Assembly: GCA_902475785.1 (NCBI GenBank) | Contig: CABSAN010000026.1 | Coordinates: forward strand, 1 to 28,868 | Length of the DNA stretch: 28,868 nucleotides | Source: an uncultured Collinsella sp. | GTDB taxonomy: Bacteria > Actinomycetota > Coriobacteriia > Coriobacteriales > Coriobacteriaceae | Reading direction: 5' to 3' | Shown: positions 15,051-23,596 of the stretch, piece after piece | Layout: the number at the start of each line of letters is the position of its first letter | How positions within the stretch are numbered: the stretch's first letter is position 1 | The notes under the pieces: generated by a model | The model's input: the letters and a program-made list of their open reading frames with translations, nothing else | What the model was told of the DNA's origin: nothing | Database searches by the model: none | Made by a program: the position numbers and the translations under genes

Positions 15051-17501
15051 CTAGATAAGCCCAAAGTGTTCGAGCGCGGTGACGACGCCGTCGTGGTCGA
15101 TAGAATCGGTTACGTAGTCTGCCTTCTCCTTAAGGAAGTCTGGTGCGTTGCCCATGGCGATGCCAACATCGACTGCCTCCATGAGGGCGATGTCGTTGCT
15201 CGCGTCGCCAATGCCGTACACGGTGCCGTGATCTGGCCCCAGGGCGTCAAGCACGGCACTGATTCCGGCCCGTTTGGTGCACTCACGAGGCGAGATTTCT
15301 GTGACCTCGAGCTCGAGCTCGTTGAAACAGAGTAGAGGTCCAAGCTCTTCATCTTGGGCGATGCGGTTGGCAAGTGGTGTGGACATAAGAATTTTATAGG
15401 CGTTGTAGTTCTCAAGTTGCGTGACGGCGTCGCCCACGGTGCGTGCGTATCCGTACGTCTCGGGGGCATCTGCACTCATGCGCACCACGCGATCGATGCC
15501 CTCAAAGCGAATGACCTCACCCGATTGCTCGAGATAGGGGGCGAGGCGCTGTAGCAGACCAGGGTTTATGGCTGCATTTCGCACAATGCGTCCCTCGAGT
15601 TCGGCGTAACCGCCCGCGAGACACACGACGCCCGTCCACGGCAGCTCGAGCAGCTTAGGATGGATGCAGCTGAGGGTGCGCCCCGTGCAGATAAAGGCCA
15701 TGTTGCCATTTGCAACGAAATCGCGGATGGCCTGCGAGACCGCCTCGTTGGGATAGGGGGACAGGTCACGCTCGCTCTCGGGAAGCTCTTGTGCCGCTCG
15801 AGGGTCTTGCCAGGCGAGCGTTCCGTCGATATCGAAGAAACAGATATCGCTGCGATTATGGGCTGCGCTGGCGGCAGGGGAGGCCGAGGTGGTGGGCACA
15901 AATTCCGGCTCGAGGCCCATGATCTGGTCAAAATGCTCTTTAACGCGGGGAACCGAGATGCCGATGATTACCTGGGCGGTCTTGCCCGTAATGATGAGGC
16001 CCTTGGCGCCCACCGCGACAAACGACGCGTTATCTGCAACGATGGAAGGGTCTGCGACCTCGACGCGCAGGCGCGTGGCACAGTTGGTTGCGCCCACAAT
16101 ATTGCCAACACCACCTAAAAGCTGAATTACCCGCTCAGCGAGGACGTGATCTTGATCGGATCGACTATTGACCTCGTCATTGGGAGATTGCTCTTTGGCA
16201 AAGCCGCTTTCCGTTAAACGATCGATTGCCGCGCGATTGGCAACATGATCCTCGCGGCCCGGCGTCTTAAGGTCATAGACCAAGATGAGTGCTCGAAAAC
16301 TAACAAAAAAGATGAGGCTAAAGGCAAGGCCGATACCGAGCGCCAAAAGATAGGCACCGGCATGCGTGCGCATGAGCGGAATAAAGTTGAAGGCTGCCAT
16401 CTCCATCAGGCCGCCCGAGAAGATGCCGACGATGCCAAAGAGATTCATGGTTGTGGCAAGGCAAGACGATAAGACGGCGTAGAGCAAAAAGAGCCCGGGG
16501 TGGGTGAACATAAAGAGAAACTCGAGTGGCTCGGTAACGCCGCAAACCACCGAGGCGACGATGGCGGGCAAAAGGATGACCTTAAGGCCGGCGCGGCGCT
16601 CTGGTTTTGCGGTGGAGTAGAACGCGGCTGCGATGGCGGGAAGGCCAAAGAGCTTGACCCAGCCGGTGGCGGTAAAACCGGCCCACGGCGCAAGTTCATT
16701 AAGGGGGCGCGTGCTATGGGAGAGGATGGGGAGCAAGCTGCTCCACGTGGCGTAGATGCCGTCGTTAATGACCAGGTTGTCGTAGTAGATCGGCATGTAG
16801 AGCAGGTGGTGCAGCCCCATGGGCTCGAGCGCTCGCTCCAAAAGCACAAAGATGCCCACGCCAAAGGGGCCGACGCTCGTAAGTGCATGGCGCAGCGTTT
16901 CGGTCATTGCGTATACGGAGGGCACGATGGCGGCCGAGATAGCGGCAAGGACAAACACGGCAAAAAAGCTGATGAGGTAGACCAGCGAGGAGCCCGAGAA
17001 GGTGCCGAGCCAATCGGGAACCTTGGCATCGTAGAAGCGGTCATGGATGGCGACGACGGTTGCCGATACCGCCAGCGGGCCGATAATGCCGGTGTCGAGC
17101 GTCTTGATGCCGTCGATGATGGTGATGCCGCTAGCGGAGGTCAAAGACGACGGGTACTTAAGTCCAAGATTGTCTCCGCTCAGCTTAATGATCTCGCTCA
17201 AAAAGAAGCAGTAGGCAAAATAGGCGACGAGAGCCTCGAGGCAGCAACGAGCCGGTTGTTTTTGGGCAAGACCGATGGGCAGCGCTACGGCAAAAAGGAG
17301 CGGGAGGCGTTTAAAGACCGTCCACGAGCCGCGCTGGATGATGGTCCAAAAAGCGTACCAAGGGGTTCCGTATACGGCGAGATCGCCGACGATGTCCGCA
17401 GTCGTTGCGAGAGCGGAGACGCCGACCATGAGGCCTGATATAGAAAACAGCATGGCGGGCGCGAACATTGCCCCGCCAAAGCGTTGGATTTTTTGCAGCA
17501 T
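15051..17501 (-). CDS. PTS alpha-glucoside-type EIICB permease fused to a HAD (Cof-type) phosphatase
   Basis: The 816-aa protein is three modules in one frame. Residues 1-415 are an EIIC membrane domain of the glucose/alpha-glucoside family; the start MLQKIQRFGGAMFAPAMLF and GVTEPLEFLF (321-330) are typical of MalP/GlvC-like permeases. Residues about 448-530 are EIIB with phospho-cysteine Cys474 in ATNCATRLRV. After an Ala/Ser linker, residues about 551-816 are a HAD hydrolase with FDIDGTL (556-562, Asp557 and Asp559), CTGRT (605-609) and GDASND (765-770). No EIIA domain is present, so it must use one encoded elsewhere. Import would give a sugar phosphate, and the fused HAD may dephosphorylate it or a related metabolite; this is inference. 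GGAAGG precedes the ATG. It is divergent from the GntR gene. Confidence 0.9.
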   Translation of the reverse strand: MLQKIQRFGGAMFAPAMLFSISGLMVGVSALATTADIVGDLAVYGTPWYAFWTIIQRGSWTVFKRLPLLFAVALPIGLAQKQPARCCLEALVAYFAYCFFLSEIIKLSGDNLGLKYPSSLTSASGITIIDGIKTLDTGIIGPLAVSATVVAIHDRFYDAKVPDWLGTFSGSSLVYLISFFAVFVLAAISAAIVPSVYAMTETLRHALTSVGPFGVGIFVLLERALEPMGLHHLLYMPIYYDNLVINDGIYATWSSLLPILSHSTRPLNELAPWAGFTATGWVKLFGLPAIAAAFYSTAKPERRAGLKVILLPAIVASVVCGVTEPLEFLFMFTHPGLFLLYAVLSSCLATTMNLFGIVGIFSGGLMEMAAFNFIPLMRTHAGAYLLALGIGLAFSLIFFVSFRALILVYDLKTPGREDHVANRAAIDRLTESGFAKEQSPNDEVNSRSDQDHVLAERVIQLLGGVGNIVGATNCATRLRVEVADPSIVADNASFVAVGAKGLIITGKTAQVIIGISVPRVKEHFDQIMGLEPEFVPTTSASPAASAAHNRSDICFFDIDGTLAWQDPRAAQELPESERDLSPYPNEAVSQAIRDFVANGNMAFICTGRTLSCIHPKLLELPWTGVVCLAGGYAELEGRIVRNAAINPGLLQRLAPYLEQSGEVIRFEGIDRVVRMSADAPETYGYARTVGDAVTQLENYNAYKILMSTPLANRIAQDEELGPLLCFNELELEVTEISPRECTKRAGISAVLDALGPDHGTVYGIGDASNDIALMEAVDVGIAMGNAPDFLKEKADYVTDSIDHDGVVTALEHFGLI

Positions 17502-17544
17502 GTTCTGCCTTCCGAATATCGAGGCGCGTTGCGCGTGGGGAAAC

Positions 17545-17567
17545 GTTTAAACAATGGATTCATTGTA
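17545..17567 (-). promoter_or_regulatory. PTS-gene promoter with GTTTAAAC operator
   Basis: On the minus strand TACAAT (complement of 17562-17567) is a good -10. The palindrome GTTTAAAC (17545-17552) lies 9 bp downstream of it, over the probable transcription start, an ideal place for repression. The -35 is poor. Confidence 0.55.
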
Positions 17568-17666
17568 GAGGACCAGACGATTGTCGTACCGGCAGTTTTG
17601 AGCGAAACCGATTTGGGCATGACAGAAACCGTCAACGGTTAAATCCTGTCGCTTTACCGATATTCG

Positions 17667-17695
17667 GTTTAAACAACTTTAAGAAATGCTATCGT
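17667..17695 (+). promoter_or_regulatory. gntR promoter with GTTTAAAC operator
   Basis: GTTTAAACAA (17667-17676) repeats the sequence at the PTS promoter and overlaps the probable -35. A possible -10 TATCGT lies at 17690-17695. Autoregulation by the adjacent GntR protein is inferred. Confidence 0.5.
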
Positions 17696-17730
17696 GCCTA
17701 GCCGGAAATGAACAATGTAGAGGTGAAACA

Positions 17731-18450
17731 ATGCCAAAAGCGATATACGAAGGAATCTACCGAGAAATACGTTCGCGCATCATTAATGGGACCTATGCGT
17801 TTCAGGAGATGCTGCCGACCGAAGCCGAGCTGACCGCGGAGTTTGGCTGCACGCGCAATACCGTTCGACGCGCCTTGAGCATGCTGGCCGATCAGATGTT
17901 TGTGCAGCCTATACACGGCAAGGGCGTGCGCGTTATTTGGCTCAAGGGCGAAACCGACATGCTGGGCGCACTCGAGGAAGTCGAGTCGTTTGGCGAATTT
18001 GCAAAGCGCAACAATGCCGTTGCATCGACGGACGTTAAGTCTTTTGAACATTTGATTTGCACTGAGCAACTTTCTCGTCGCCTGGGCTTTAAGGTGGGCG
18101 AGGAGCTGATTCGCGTAGTGCGTGTCCGAAGCCTCAACGGCAACGCGCGCCAAGTGGACCATGGCTATTTTTTGGCGTCGATCGCCAAGGGCCTGACCCC
18201 CGAGATCGCGGCAGATTCTATTTACGGCTATCTGGAGCACAAGCGCGGTGTCAAAGTGATGGCGAGCCGTCGTACGGTGAGTGTCGAGCTCGCCAACGAT
18301 GAGGACTGCAGCTACTTGGACCTTGGCAAATACAACTGTGTCGCCGTCATGGAGAGCCAGTCGTACACCTCGGATGGCATCTTGTTTGAGGTGACGCACA
18401 CTCGCACACACCCCGAGATCTTCCACTACCGCGTCAACTCCAAGCGATAG
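17731..18450 (+). CDS. GntR-family regulator, HutC/UTRA type
   Basis: The 239-aa protein has an N-terminal winged helix (about 1-68: YREIRSRIINGTYAFQEMLPTE, recognition helix around CTRNTVRRALSML). A C-terminal UTRA effector domain (about 90-239) is typical of sugar-phosphate-responsive GntR repressors such as TreR. The ATG at 17731 is chosen over an upstream in-frame start because AGAGGTGA (17719-17726) is 4 nt before it. It is divergent from the PTS-HAD gene and upstream of the ABC operon, all with GTTTAAAC-like sites. It most likely represses alpha-glucoside uptake until a phosphosugar binds. Confidence 0.9.
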   Translation: MPKAIYEGIYREIRSRIINGTYAFQEMLPTEAELTAEFGCTRNTVRRALSMLADQMFVQPIHGKGVRVIWLKGETDMLGALEEVESFGEFAKRNNAVASTDVKSFEHLICTEQLSRRLGFKVGEELIRVVRVRSLNGNARQVDHGYFLASIAKGLTPEIAADSIYGYLEHKRGVKVMASRRTVSVELANDEDCSYLDLGKYNCVAVMESQSYTSDGILFEVTHTRTHPEIFHYRVNSKR

Positions 18451-18488
18451 CCGGCTAGCTCGCAGCCTGACGAGGCTTATGCCCTCAA

Positions 18489-18543
18489 AGAGAAAACGCC
18501 CGGTCAAACCGACGATGCATCGGCTTGACCGGGCGTTTTCTCT
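18489..18543 (+). terminator. Bidirectional-type terminator after gntR
   Basis: A perfect 19-bp stem (18489-18507 with 18525-18543) encloses a smaller CCGA/TCGG hairpin. The AAAA and TTTT runs inside the stem would serve both strands. It separates gntR from the ABC operon. Confidence 0.8.
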
Positions 18544-18561
18544 GCATTCGATAACAAATAA

Positions 18562-18648
18562 TTGTTTATACAAAACTTGTCAAGTATCAAGTTGAAATTA
18601 CCGTTCACCGAAGTTTTTCTACCGCTCTAGTAATACTTGTTCAAACAA
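18562..18648 (+). promoter_or_regulatory. ABC-operon control region with two GntR-like operator sites
   Basis: TTGTTTATACAA (18562-18573) and TTGTTCAAACAA (18637-18648) are near-palindromes of the same TTGTTTAAACAA type found at the gntR, PTS and malQ promoters. TAATAC (18631-18636), just upstream of the second, is a possible -10. The sites are seen; the promoter assignment is tentative. The rest of 18451-18756 holds only the terminator and the ribosome site. Confidence 0.5.
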
Positions 18649-18756
18649 CTAGCCAAATAGCGTATTGTACAAATCAGCGAAAGGGGCAAAGTCCCCGAGC
18701 CAATCTCCGAAGGCGGCGGCAAAGGGTGCCGCCACGGTGTGAAAGGGTGGATTGTA

Positions 18757-20073
18757 ATGAAGAACGAAATGAGCAGAAGGCAGTTCTTGGGCTTTGCTGG
18801 TTCCGCGGCTGCGGTTCTTGGTCTGGGTCTCGTGGGCTGCGGTGGTTCTGCCGGCTCCGGCTCTTCTGCTTCTGGTGACGCTGCTGAGGTCTACTTCCTC
18901 CAATTCAAGCCCGAGGTCGACAAGGAGTGGAAGGAGATCGCCAAGGCCTATAAGAAGGAGAAGGGCGTCGAGGTCAAGATCGTGACCGCTGCCTCCAACA
19001 CCTACGAGGAGAAGCTTAAGTCCGAGATGTCCAAGAGCTCCGCTCCGACCCTGTTCCAGGTCAACGGCCCCACCGGTCTTAAGAACTGGAAGGACTACTG
19101 CGCCGACCTGTCCGATACCAAGCTCCGCGGTGAGCTCATTGACGACTCCCTGGCTCTGCAGTCCGATGGCAAGGATCTGGGTATCGACTGGGTCCAGGAG
19201 AGCTACGGCATCATCTACAACAAGCAGCTGCTCGAGAAGGCTGGCTACAAGGCCGAGGACATCAACTCCTTCGACAAGCTGAAGGCTTGTGCCGACGACA
19301 TCCAGGCCCGCAAGGACGAGCTCGGCATTGAGGGCGCCTTCACTTCCGCCGGCATGGATGACTCCTCCAGCTGGCGCTACACCACCCACCTCGCCAACCT
19401 CCCGCTCTACTACGAGTTTGAGAAGGAGCACAACCAGGAGGACGACGAGATCAAGGGCGAGTATCTCGACAACTTTAAGCAGATCTTCGACCTGTATATC
19501 ACCGACTCCACCTGCGATCCTTCGCAGCTTGCCTCCAAGACCGGTGACGACGCCACCAACGAGTTCGCAACCGGCAAGGCCGTCTTCTATCAGAACGGCT
19601 CTTGGGCCTACGCTGACCTCACCAAGGCCGGTATGACCGACGACCAGCTCGGCATGCTGCCGATCTACATCGGCGTCGACGGCGAGGAGAACCAGGGCCT
19701 GTGCTCCGGCGGCGAGAACTACTGGTGCGTGAGCTCCCAGGCTTCCGAGGATGCTCAGAAGGCCACCGAGGACTTCATGTATTGGTGCGTCACTTCTGAC
19801 ACCGCCACCAGCATCATCGCTGACAAGATGGGTCTGACTGCCCCGTTCAAGAGCGCCAAGGAAACCACCAACGTCTTCTCGCAGCAGGCCGTTGCCATGG
19901 CCAAGGACGGCAAGAAGACCGTTGCTTGGGACTTCGTCTACATCCCCTCTGAGGAGTGGAAGAAGAACCTCAAGCAGGCTCTCATTGCTTATGCTGCCGA
20001 CAACACCAAGTGGGACGGCGTCAAGAACGCCTTCGTCGATGGCTGGAAGACCGAGAAGGCTGCTTCCGAGTAA
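18757..20073 (+). CDS. Sugar ABC transporter substrate-binding lipoprotein
   Basis: The 438-aa protein is the extracellular binding protein of a carbohydrate importer of the MalE/UgpB type. Its N-terminus combines a twin-arginine motif SRRQFLGF (6-13), a hydrophobic stretch and a lipobox LVGC with Cys28, so it is probably exported folded and lipid-anchored. A Gly/Ser-rich tether follows (29-43). The ATG at 18757 is preferred to a GTG at 18739, which would add six residues before the RR motif; AAAGGGTGG precedes it. C-rich codon use suggests high expression. A hairpin after the stop may protect this part of the message. Alpha-glucan substrate is inferred from neighbours. Confidence 0.9.
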   Translation: MKNEMSRRQFLGFAGSAAAVLGLGLVGCGGSAGSGSSASGDAAEVYFLQFKPEVDKEWKEIAKAYKKEKGVEVKIVTAASNTYEEKLKSEMSKSSAPTLFQVNGPTGLKNWKDYCADLSDTKLRGELIDDSLALQSDGKDLGIDWVQESYGIIYNKQLLEKAGYKAEDINSFDKLKACADDIQARKDELGIEGAFTSAGMDDSSSWRYTTHLANLPLYYEFEKEHNQEDDEIKGEYLDNFKQIFDLYITDSTCDPSQLASKTGDDATNEFATGKAVFYQNGSWAYADLTKAGMTDDQLGMLPIYIGVDGEENQGLCSGGENYWCVSSQASEDAQKATEDFMYWCVTSDTATSIIADKMGLTAPFKSAKETTNVFSQQAVAMAKDGKKTVAWDFVYIPSEEWKKNLKQALIAYAADNTKWDGVKNAFVDGWKTEKAASE

Positions 20074-20104
20074 GCAGTTGCTGCCCAAGCTATCTGATTA
20101 GCGA

Positions 20105-20140
20105 CAGGGGGCGGGCAGACGTAGGTTTGCCCGCCCCCTG
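20105..20140 (+). other. Intercistronic hairpin after the binding-protein gene
   Basis: A perfect 13-bp GC-rich stem (20105-20117 with 20128-20140) lies between the binding-protein and first permease genes and has no T tract. Such structures in ABC operons often protect upstream mRNA and give more binding protein than permease. Confidence 0.6.
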
Positions 20141-20160
20141 CATATTGAAAGGACCCTTCT

Positions 20161-21015
20161 ATGGGCAAAGCACTCAAGCGCTGGTGGCCGCTCTTTATGC
20201 TGCCCACGTGCCTGGCGTTTATGATCGGGTTCGTGATCCCCTTTATCCAGGGTTTCTATCTCTCGTTCTGCCAGTTTATTACCATCAACAACGCGCACTT
20301 TGTCGGTATCGAGAACTACGTGCGCGCATTGTCCGATCCGCAGTTTGCCACGTCGTTCTTCTTTACGGTGGCGTTTGCCTTCCTGTCGACGGTGCTCATC
20401 AACGTGATTGCCCTCGCCATCGCGCAGGCGCTCACCCGCAAGGCGCTCAAGGGCACCAACATCTTCCGTACGATCTTCTTTATGCCTAACCTGATCGGCG
20501 GCATCGTGTTGGGCTACATCTGGCAGATCCTGATCAACTGCCTGCTCTCCAACGCGGGCGCCCAGCTCATTGCCCTTAACTCCGCTGCCGGCTTCTGGGG
20601 CCTTATCATCCTGACCCTGTGGCAGCAGGTCGGCTACATGATGATCATCTACATCGCTGGTCTGCAGTCCATTCCGTCCGACTACATCGAGGCCGCCAAG
20701 GTCGACGGTGCCACGGCATGGCAGACGTTTTGGAAGGTTAAGATCCCTAACCTGATGCCGACCATCACCATCTGCCTGTTCCTGTCCATCACCAACGGCT
20801 TTAAGCTGTTCGACCAGAACCTCGCCCTTACCGGCGGCGCTCCCGCACACTCCACCGAGATGCTCGCCCTGAACATCTACAACACGTTCTATTCGCGTGC
20901 CGGTATCGCATGGCAGGGCATCGGTCAGGCCAAGGCGGTTATCTTCTGCATCCTGGTCGTAGCCATCTCCATGATTCAGCTTAAGGCCACGAGGTCCAAG
21001 GAGGTGCAGCAGTAA
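20161..21015 (+). CDS. Sugar ABC transporter permease (MalF/MsmF type)
   Basis: The 284-aa protein is one of two membrane subunits of the importer. About six hydrophobic segments are visible. The coupling (EAA) loop reads EAAKVDGATAWQTFWKVKIP (about 178-197) and contacts the ATPase. AAAGGA (about 20147-20152) lies just before the ATG. Its stop TAA shares a base with the ATG of the second permease (TAATG), so the two are translationally coupled. The family and fold are clear, but the substrate is not encoded in an obvious motif. Confidence 0.92.
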   Translation: MGKALKRWWPLFMLPTCLAFMIGFVIPFIQGFYLSFCQFITINNAHFVGIENYVRALSDPQFATSFFFTVAFAFLSTVLINVIALAIAQALTRKALKGTNIFRTIFFMPNLIGGIVLGYIWQILINCLLSNAGAQLIALNSAAGFWGLIILTLWQQVGYMMIIYIAGLQSIPSDYIEAAKVDGATAWQTFWKVKIPNLMPTITICLFLSITNGFKLFDQNLALTGGAPAHSTEMLALNIYNTFYSRAGIAWQGIGQAKAVIFCILVVAISMIQLKATRSKEVQQ

Positions 21016-21854
21016 TGAAACGCGATAAGGTTATCAACCGCGCGCTCTCGATTTTCTTTACGATCCTGTCGCTCGCGTGGATCTACCCCGTGTTTATGAT
21101 TGCGCTCAATTCCTTTAAAAAGGGAACTGCAATCAGCACCACCACGGCGTTCGATTTGCTTACGCCTGAGACGTTCAACGGCCTTGCAAACTACGTGCAC
21201 GCTCTTAACGAGCAGGGCTTTGCCTCGGCGTTTATGTACTCGCTCATCATCACGGTCACGTCGGTCGTTCTGATCTTGGTGTGCTGCTCCATGTGCGCTT
21301 GGTATGTAGTGCGCGTCAACAGCAAGATTTCGAACTTCTTCTATTACCTGTTCGTCTTCTCGATGGTCGTGCCTTTCCAGATGCTCATGTTCACGCTGTC
21401 CAATTTGGCGGACCGCATCGGCTTCAACACGCCGTTCAACATCTGCTTTATCTACCTTGGCTTTGGCGCGGGCCTGGCGGTCTTTATGTTCGCCGGCTTT
21501 GTAAAGAACATCCCGCTCGAGATCGAAGAGGCGGCCATGATTGATGGCTGCAACCCGGTCCAGGTGTTCTTCAAGATCGTCCTCCCCATCATGAAGCCCA
21601 CCTATCTTTCGGTTGGCATCCTCGAGACCATGTGGGTCTGGAACGACTATCTGCTGCCCTACCTTACGCTCGACTCCACCAAGTACAAGACCATTCCTAT
21701 CTTGATCCAGTACTTCCGCGGCGGCTACGGCCATGTCGAGCTCGGCCCCATGATGGCCTGCATCATGATGGTCGTTGTCCCCATCGTCATCATGTACATC
21801 CTCTGCCAGAAGTACATCATTGACGGCGTGGTGGCAGGTGCGGTCAAGGGCTGA
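21015..21854 (+). CDS. Sugar ABC transporter permease (MalG/MsmG type)
   Basis: The 279-aa protein is the second membrane subunit. It has the usual short cytoplasmic N-terminus, about six hydrophobic segments and the EAA loop EEAAMIDGCNPVQVFFKIVLP (about 172-192). The C-terminus ends in the typical QKYIIDGVVAGAVKG. It overlaps the first permease by 1 bp, giving a coupled 1:1 pair, and is followed after 68 bp by the ATPase gene. It belongs to the binding-protein-dependent carbohydrate uptake class. Confidence 0.92.
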   Translation: MKRDKVINRALSIFFTILSLAWIYPVFMIALNSFKKGTAISTTTAFDLLTPETFNGLANYVHALNEQGFASAFMYSLIITVTSVVLILVCCSMCAWYVVRVNSKISNFFYYLFVFSMVVPFQMLMFTLSNLADRIGFNTPFNICFIYLGFGAGLAVFMFAGFVKNIPLEIEEAAMIDGCNPVQVFFKIVLPIMKPTYLSVGILETMWVWNDYLLPYLTLDSTKYKTIPILIQYFRGGYGHVELGPMMACIMMVVVPIVIMYILCQKYIIDGVVAGAVKG

Positions 21855-21922
21855 TGTCGTAACTGTTTTGCAAGTTTTAGCGGCGCCCCTCAGCGCGGCG
21901 TCGCGTATCGAAAGGTAGAGAC

Positions 21923-23122
21923 ATGGCCGAGATCGTTCTCAAACATGTTCAGAAGGTGTATCCCAACAACGAGTCCAAAAAGAAGGGCTTCTTTGGCAAA
22001 AAGAAGAAGACCGAGGAGAAGAAGCACAACCTCAAGGTTACCGAGGACGGCGTGCTCGCGGTGGAGGACTTTAACCTCACCGTGCATGACCAGGAGTTTA
22101 TCGTTCTCGTCGGCCCGTCTGGCTGCGGTAAGTCCACGACGATGCGCATGGTCGCTGGCCTGGAGGACATCACTTCGGGTGACGTGTTCATCGACGGCAA
22201 GCGCGTCAACGACGTGGCACCCAAGGACCGCGACATTGCCATGGTGTTCCAGAGCTATGCTCTGTACCCCAATATGACGGTGTACGAGAACATGGCGTTT
22301 ACGCTTGAGCTCAAGAAGGTCCCCAAGGACGAGATCGACCGCAAGGTTCGCTCCGCTGCCGAGATCTTGGGTATCACCGAGTACCTAGACCGTAAGCCCA
22401 AGGCGCTTTCGGGCGGCCAACGCCAGCGTGTCGCTATCGGCCGCGCCATCGTGCGTGATCCTAAGGTCTTCCTGATGGACGAGCCGCTGTCCAACCTGGA
22501 CGCCAAGCTGCGTAACCAGATGCGTGCCGAGCTCATCAAGCTGCGCCACGAGATCAAGGGCACGTTCATCTATGTCACTCACGACCAGACCGAGGCTATG
22601 ACCCTTGGTGACCGTATCGTGGTCATGAAGGACGGCGTCGTCCAGCAGATCGCCACGCCGCAGGAGGTCTTCAACCATCCCGCGAACATCTTCGTTGCCG
22701 GCTTTATCGGCGTGCCGCAGATGAACTTCTTCGATGCCCAGCTGGTGCGCTCGGGCAACGGCTTCACCGTCAAGACCGAGGACATGAACGTGGCGCTCGC
22801 CCCCGAGACCTGCGCTCAGCTTGCTCTCAACTGGGACGGCGGCGACGTGAAGGAGATTACGGCCGGCGTGCGCCCCGAGCAGATTCTGCTTGCCGACAAG
22901 GGCGAGGAGGGTGCGCTCCAGGGTACCGTCGAGGTGACCGAGCTCATGGGTTCGACCGAGCATGTGCACGTGACTGCTCCTGATGGCCAGTTCGTCCTGA
23001 TCATTCCCGTTGTCGATCTTGAGGCCAAGGGTGCGCTCAAGGCGGGCGACTCCATCTGGTTCAAGTTTGAGAAGAATGCGACCCATCTCTTCGATAAGGT
23101 GTCTGGCAAGAACCTTATCTAG
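21923..23122 (+). CDS. Sugar ABC transporter ATPase (MsmX/UgpC/MalK type) with Lys-rich insertion
   Basis: The 399-aa ATPase powers sugar import. It has Walker A GPSGCGKST (64-72), Q-loop MVFQSYALYP (107-116), signature LSGGQRQR (162-169), Walker B VFLMDEP (182-188) and the H-loop His220. A C-terminal TOBE-type regulatory region (about 240-399) follows. Between strand 1 and the core, residues about 17-42 form a Lys-rich insertion (SKKKGFFGKKKKTEEKK) absent from most relatives, which read straight from VYP to the equivalent of VLAVEDFNL. AAAGG precedes the ATG. It is the last gene of the ABC operon. ATPases of this class often serve several importers. Confidence 0.92.
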   Translation: MAEIVLKHVQKVYPNNESKKKGFFGKKKKTEEKKHNLKVTEDGVLAVEDFNLTVHDQEFIVLVGPSGCGKSTTMRMVAGLEDITSGDVFIDGKRVNDVAPKDRDIAMVFQSYALYPNMTVYENMAFTLELKKVPKDEIDRKVRSAAEILGITEYLDRKPKALSGGQRQRVAIGRAIVRDPKVFLMDEPLSNLDAKLRNQMRAELIKLRHEIKGTFIYVTHDQTEAMTLGDRIVVMKDGVVQQIATPQEVFNHPANIFVAGFIGVPQMNFFDAQLVRSGNGFTVKTEDMNVALAPETCAQLALNWDGGDVKEITAGVRPEQILLADKGEEGALQGTVEVTELMGSTEHVHVTAPDGQFVLIIPVVDLEAKGALKAGDSIWFKFEKNATHLFDKVSGKNLI

Positions 23123-23190
23123 GCCCGATTCAATCAGGCCCTCCTTTTGGGCGACTGCGGCTTTGCCATCCTTTTGCCGTGGTCACATAT

Positions 23191-23235
23191 AAGGCTCCCC
23201 TCCCGTCCACTGGGCGAGAGGGGAGCCTTTCTTTG
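23191..23235 (+). terminator. Rho-independent terminator of the ABC operon
   Basis: AAGGCTCCCCTC (23191-23202) pairs perfectly with GAGGGGAGCCTT (23218-23229). A T-rich TTTCTTTG follows. It lies about 70 bp after the ATPase stop and before the 80-bp repeat array. Confidence 0.88.
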
Positions 23236-23262
23236 TGTTGGAGTTGTCCATCTACCAGTTTG

Positions 23263-23560
23263 TCTTGATCTGTAACAGGAGGAGGGCCAAATTGGGCCTA
23301 GATGTTACAGACTGAGACAGTGTCGAGCTGTCTGTCCTTTCATCTCGATCTGTAACACGAAGGACTGTTTTTGGCAGCTACCTGTTACAGATTGAGATTG
23401 TTTTAGCCGCCTTGCCCGTCTGTCTCATTCTGTAACAGGTAGACCCGATTCCAGCGGTTATCTGTTACAGATTGAGACAGTTCATCGGGACAATTTCGTT
23501 CGTCTTGATCTATAACAGGTAGACCAAATTTTGCCGGCTAGGTGTTACAGACCGAGATTG
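23263..23560. repeat. Four-unit inverted-repeat array with exact 80-bp period
   Basis: TGTAACA begins at 23271, 23351, 23431 and (as TATAACA) 23511; TGTTACAG begins at 23303, 23383, 23463 and 23543. Each unit is thus a left motif (TCTYRATCTGTAACAGG) and, 32 bp on, its reverse complement (TGTTACAGAYYGAGAY). Eight copies of one ~20-bp motif alternate in orientation with 32- and 48-bp steps. Sequences between the motifs are not conserved. The array fills the gap between the convergent ABC operon and glgP, the usual place for REP/BIME-like elements. It is not a CRISPR because the motif is not directly repeated with uniform spacers. Confidence 0.85.
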
Positions 23561-23596
23561 TTTGGTCGAGGCAGGCCACGGGCAACACGCGGGCAC

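Noticed and set aside
23263..23560. CRISPR array
   Set aside because: The motif alternates in orientation, steps are 32 and 48 bp, repeats are imperfect and no cas gene is in the window.
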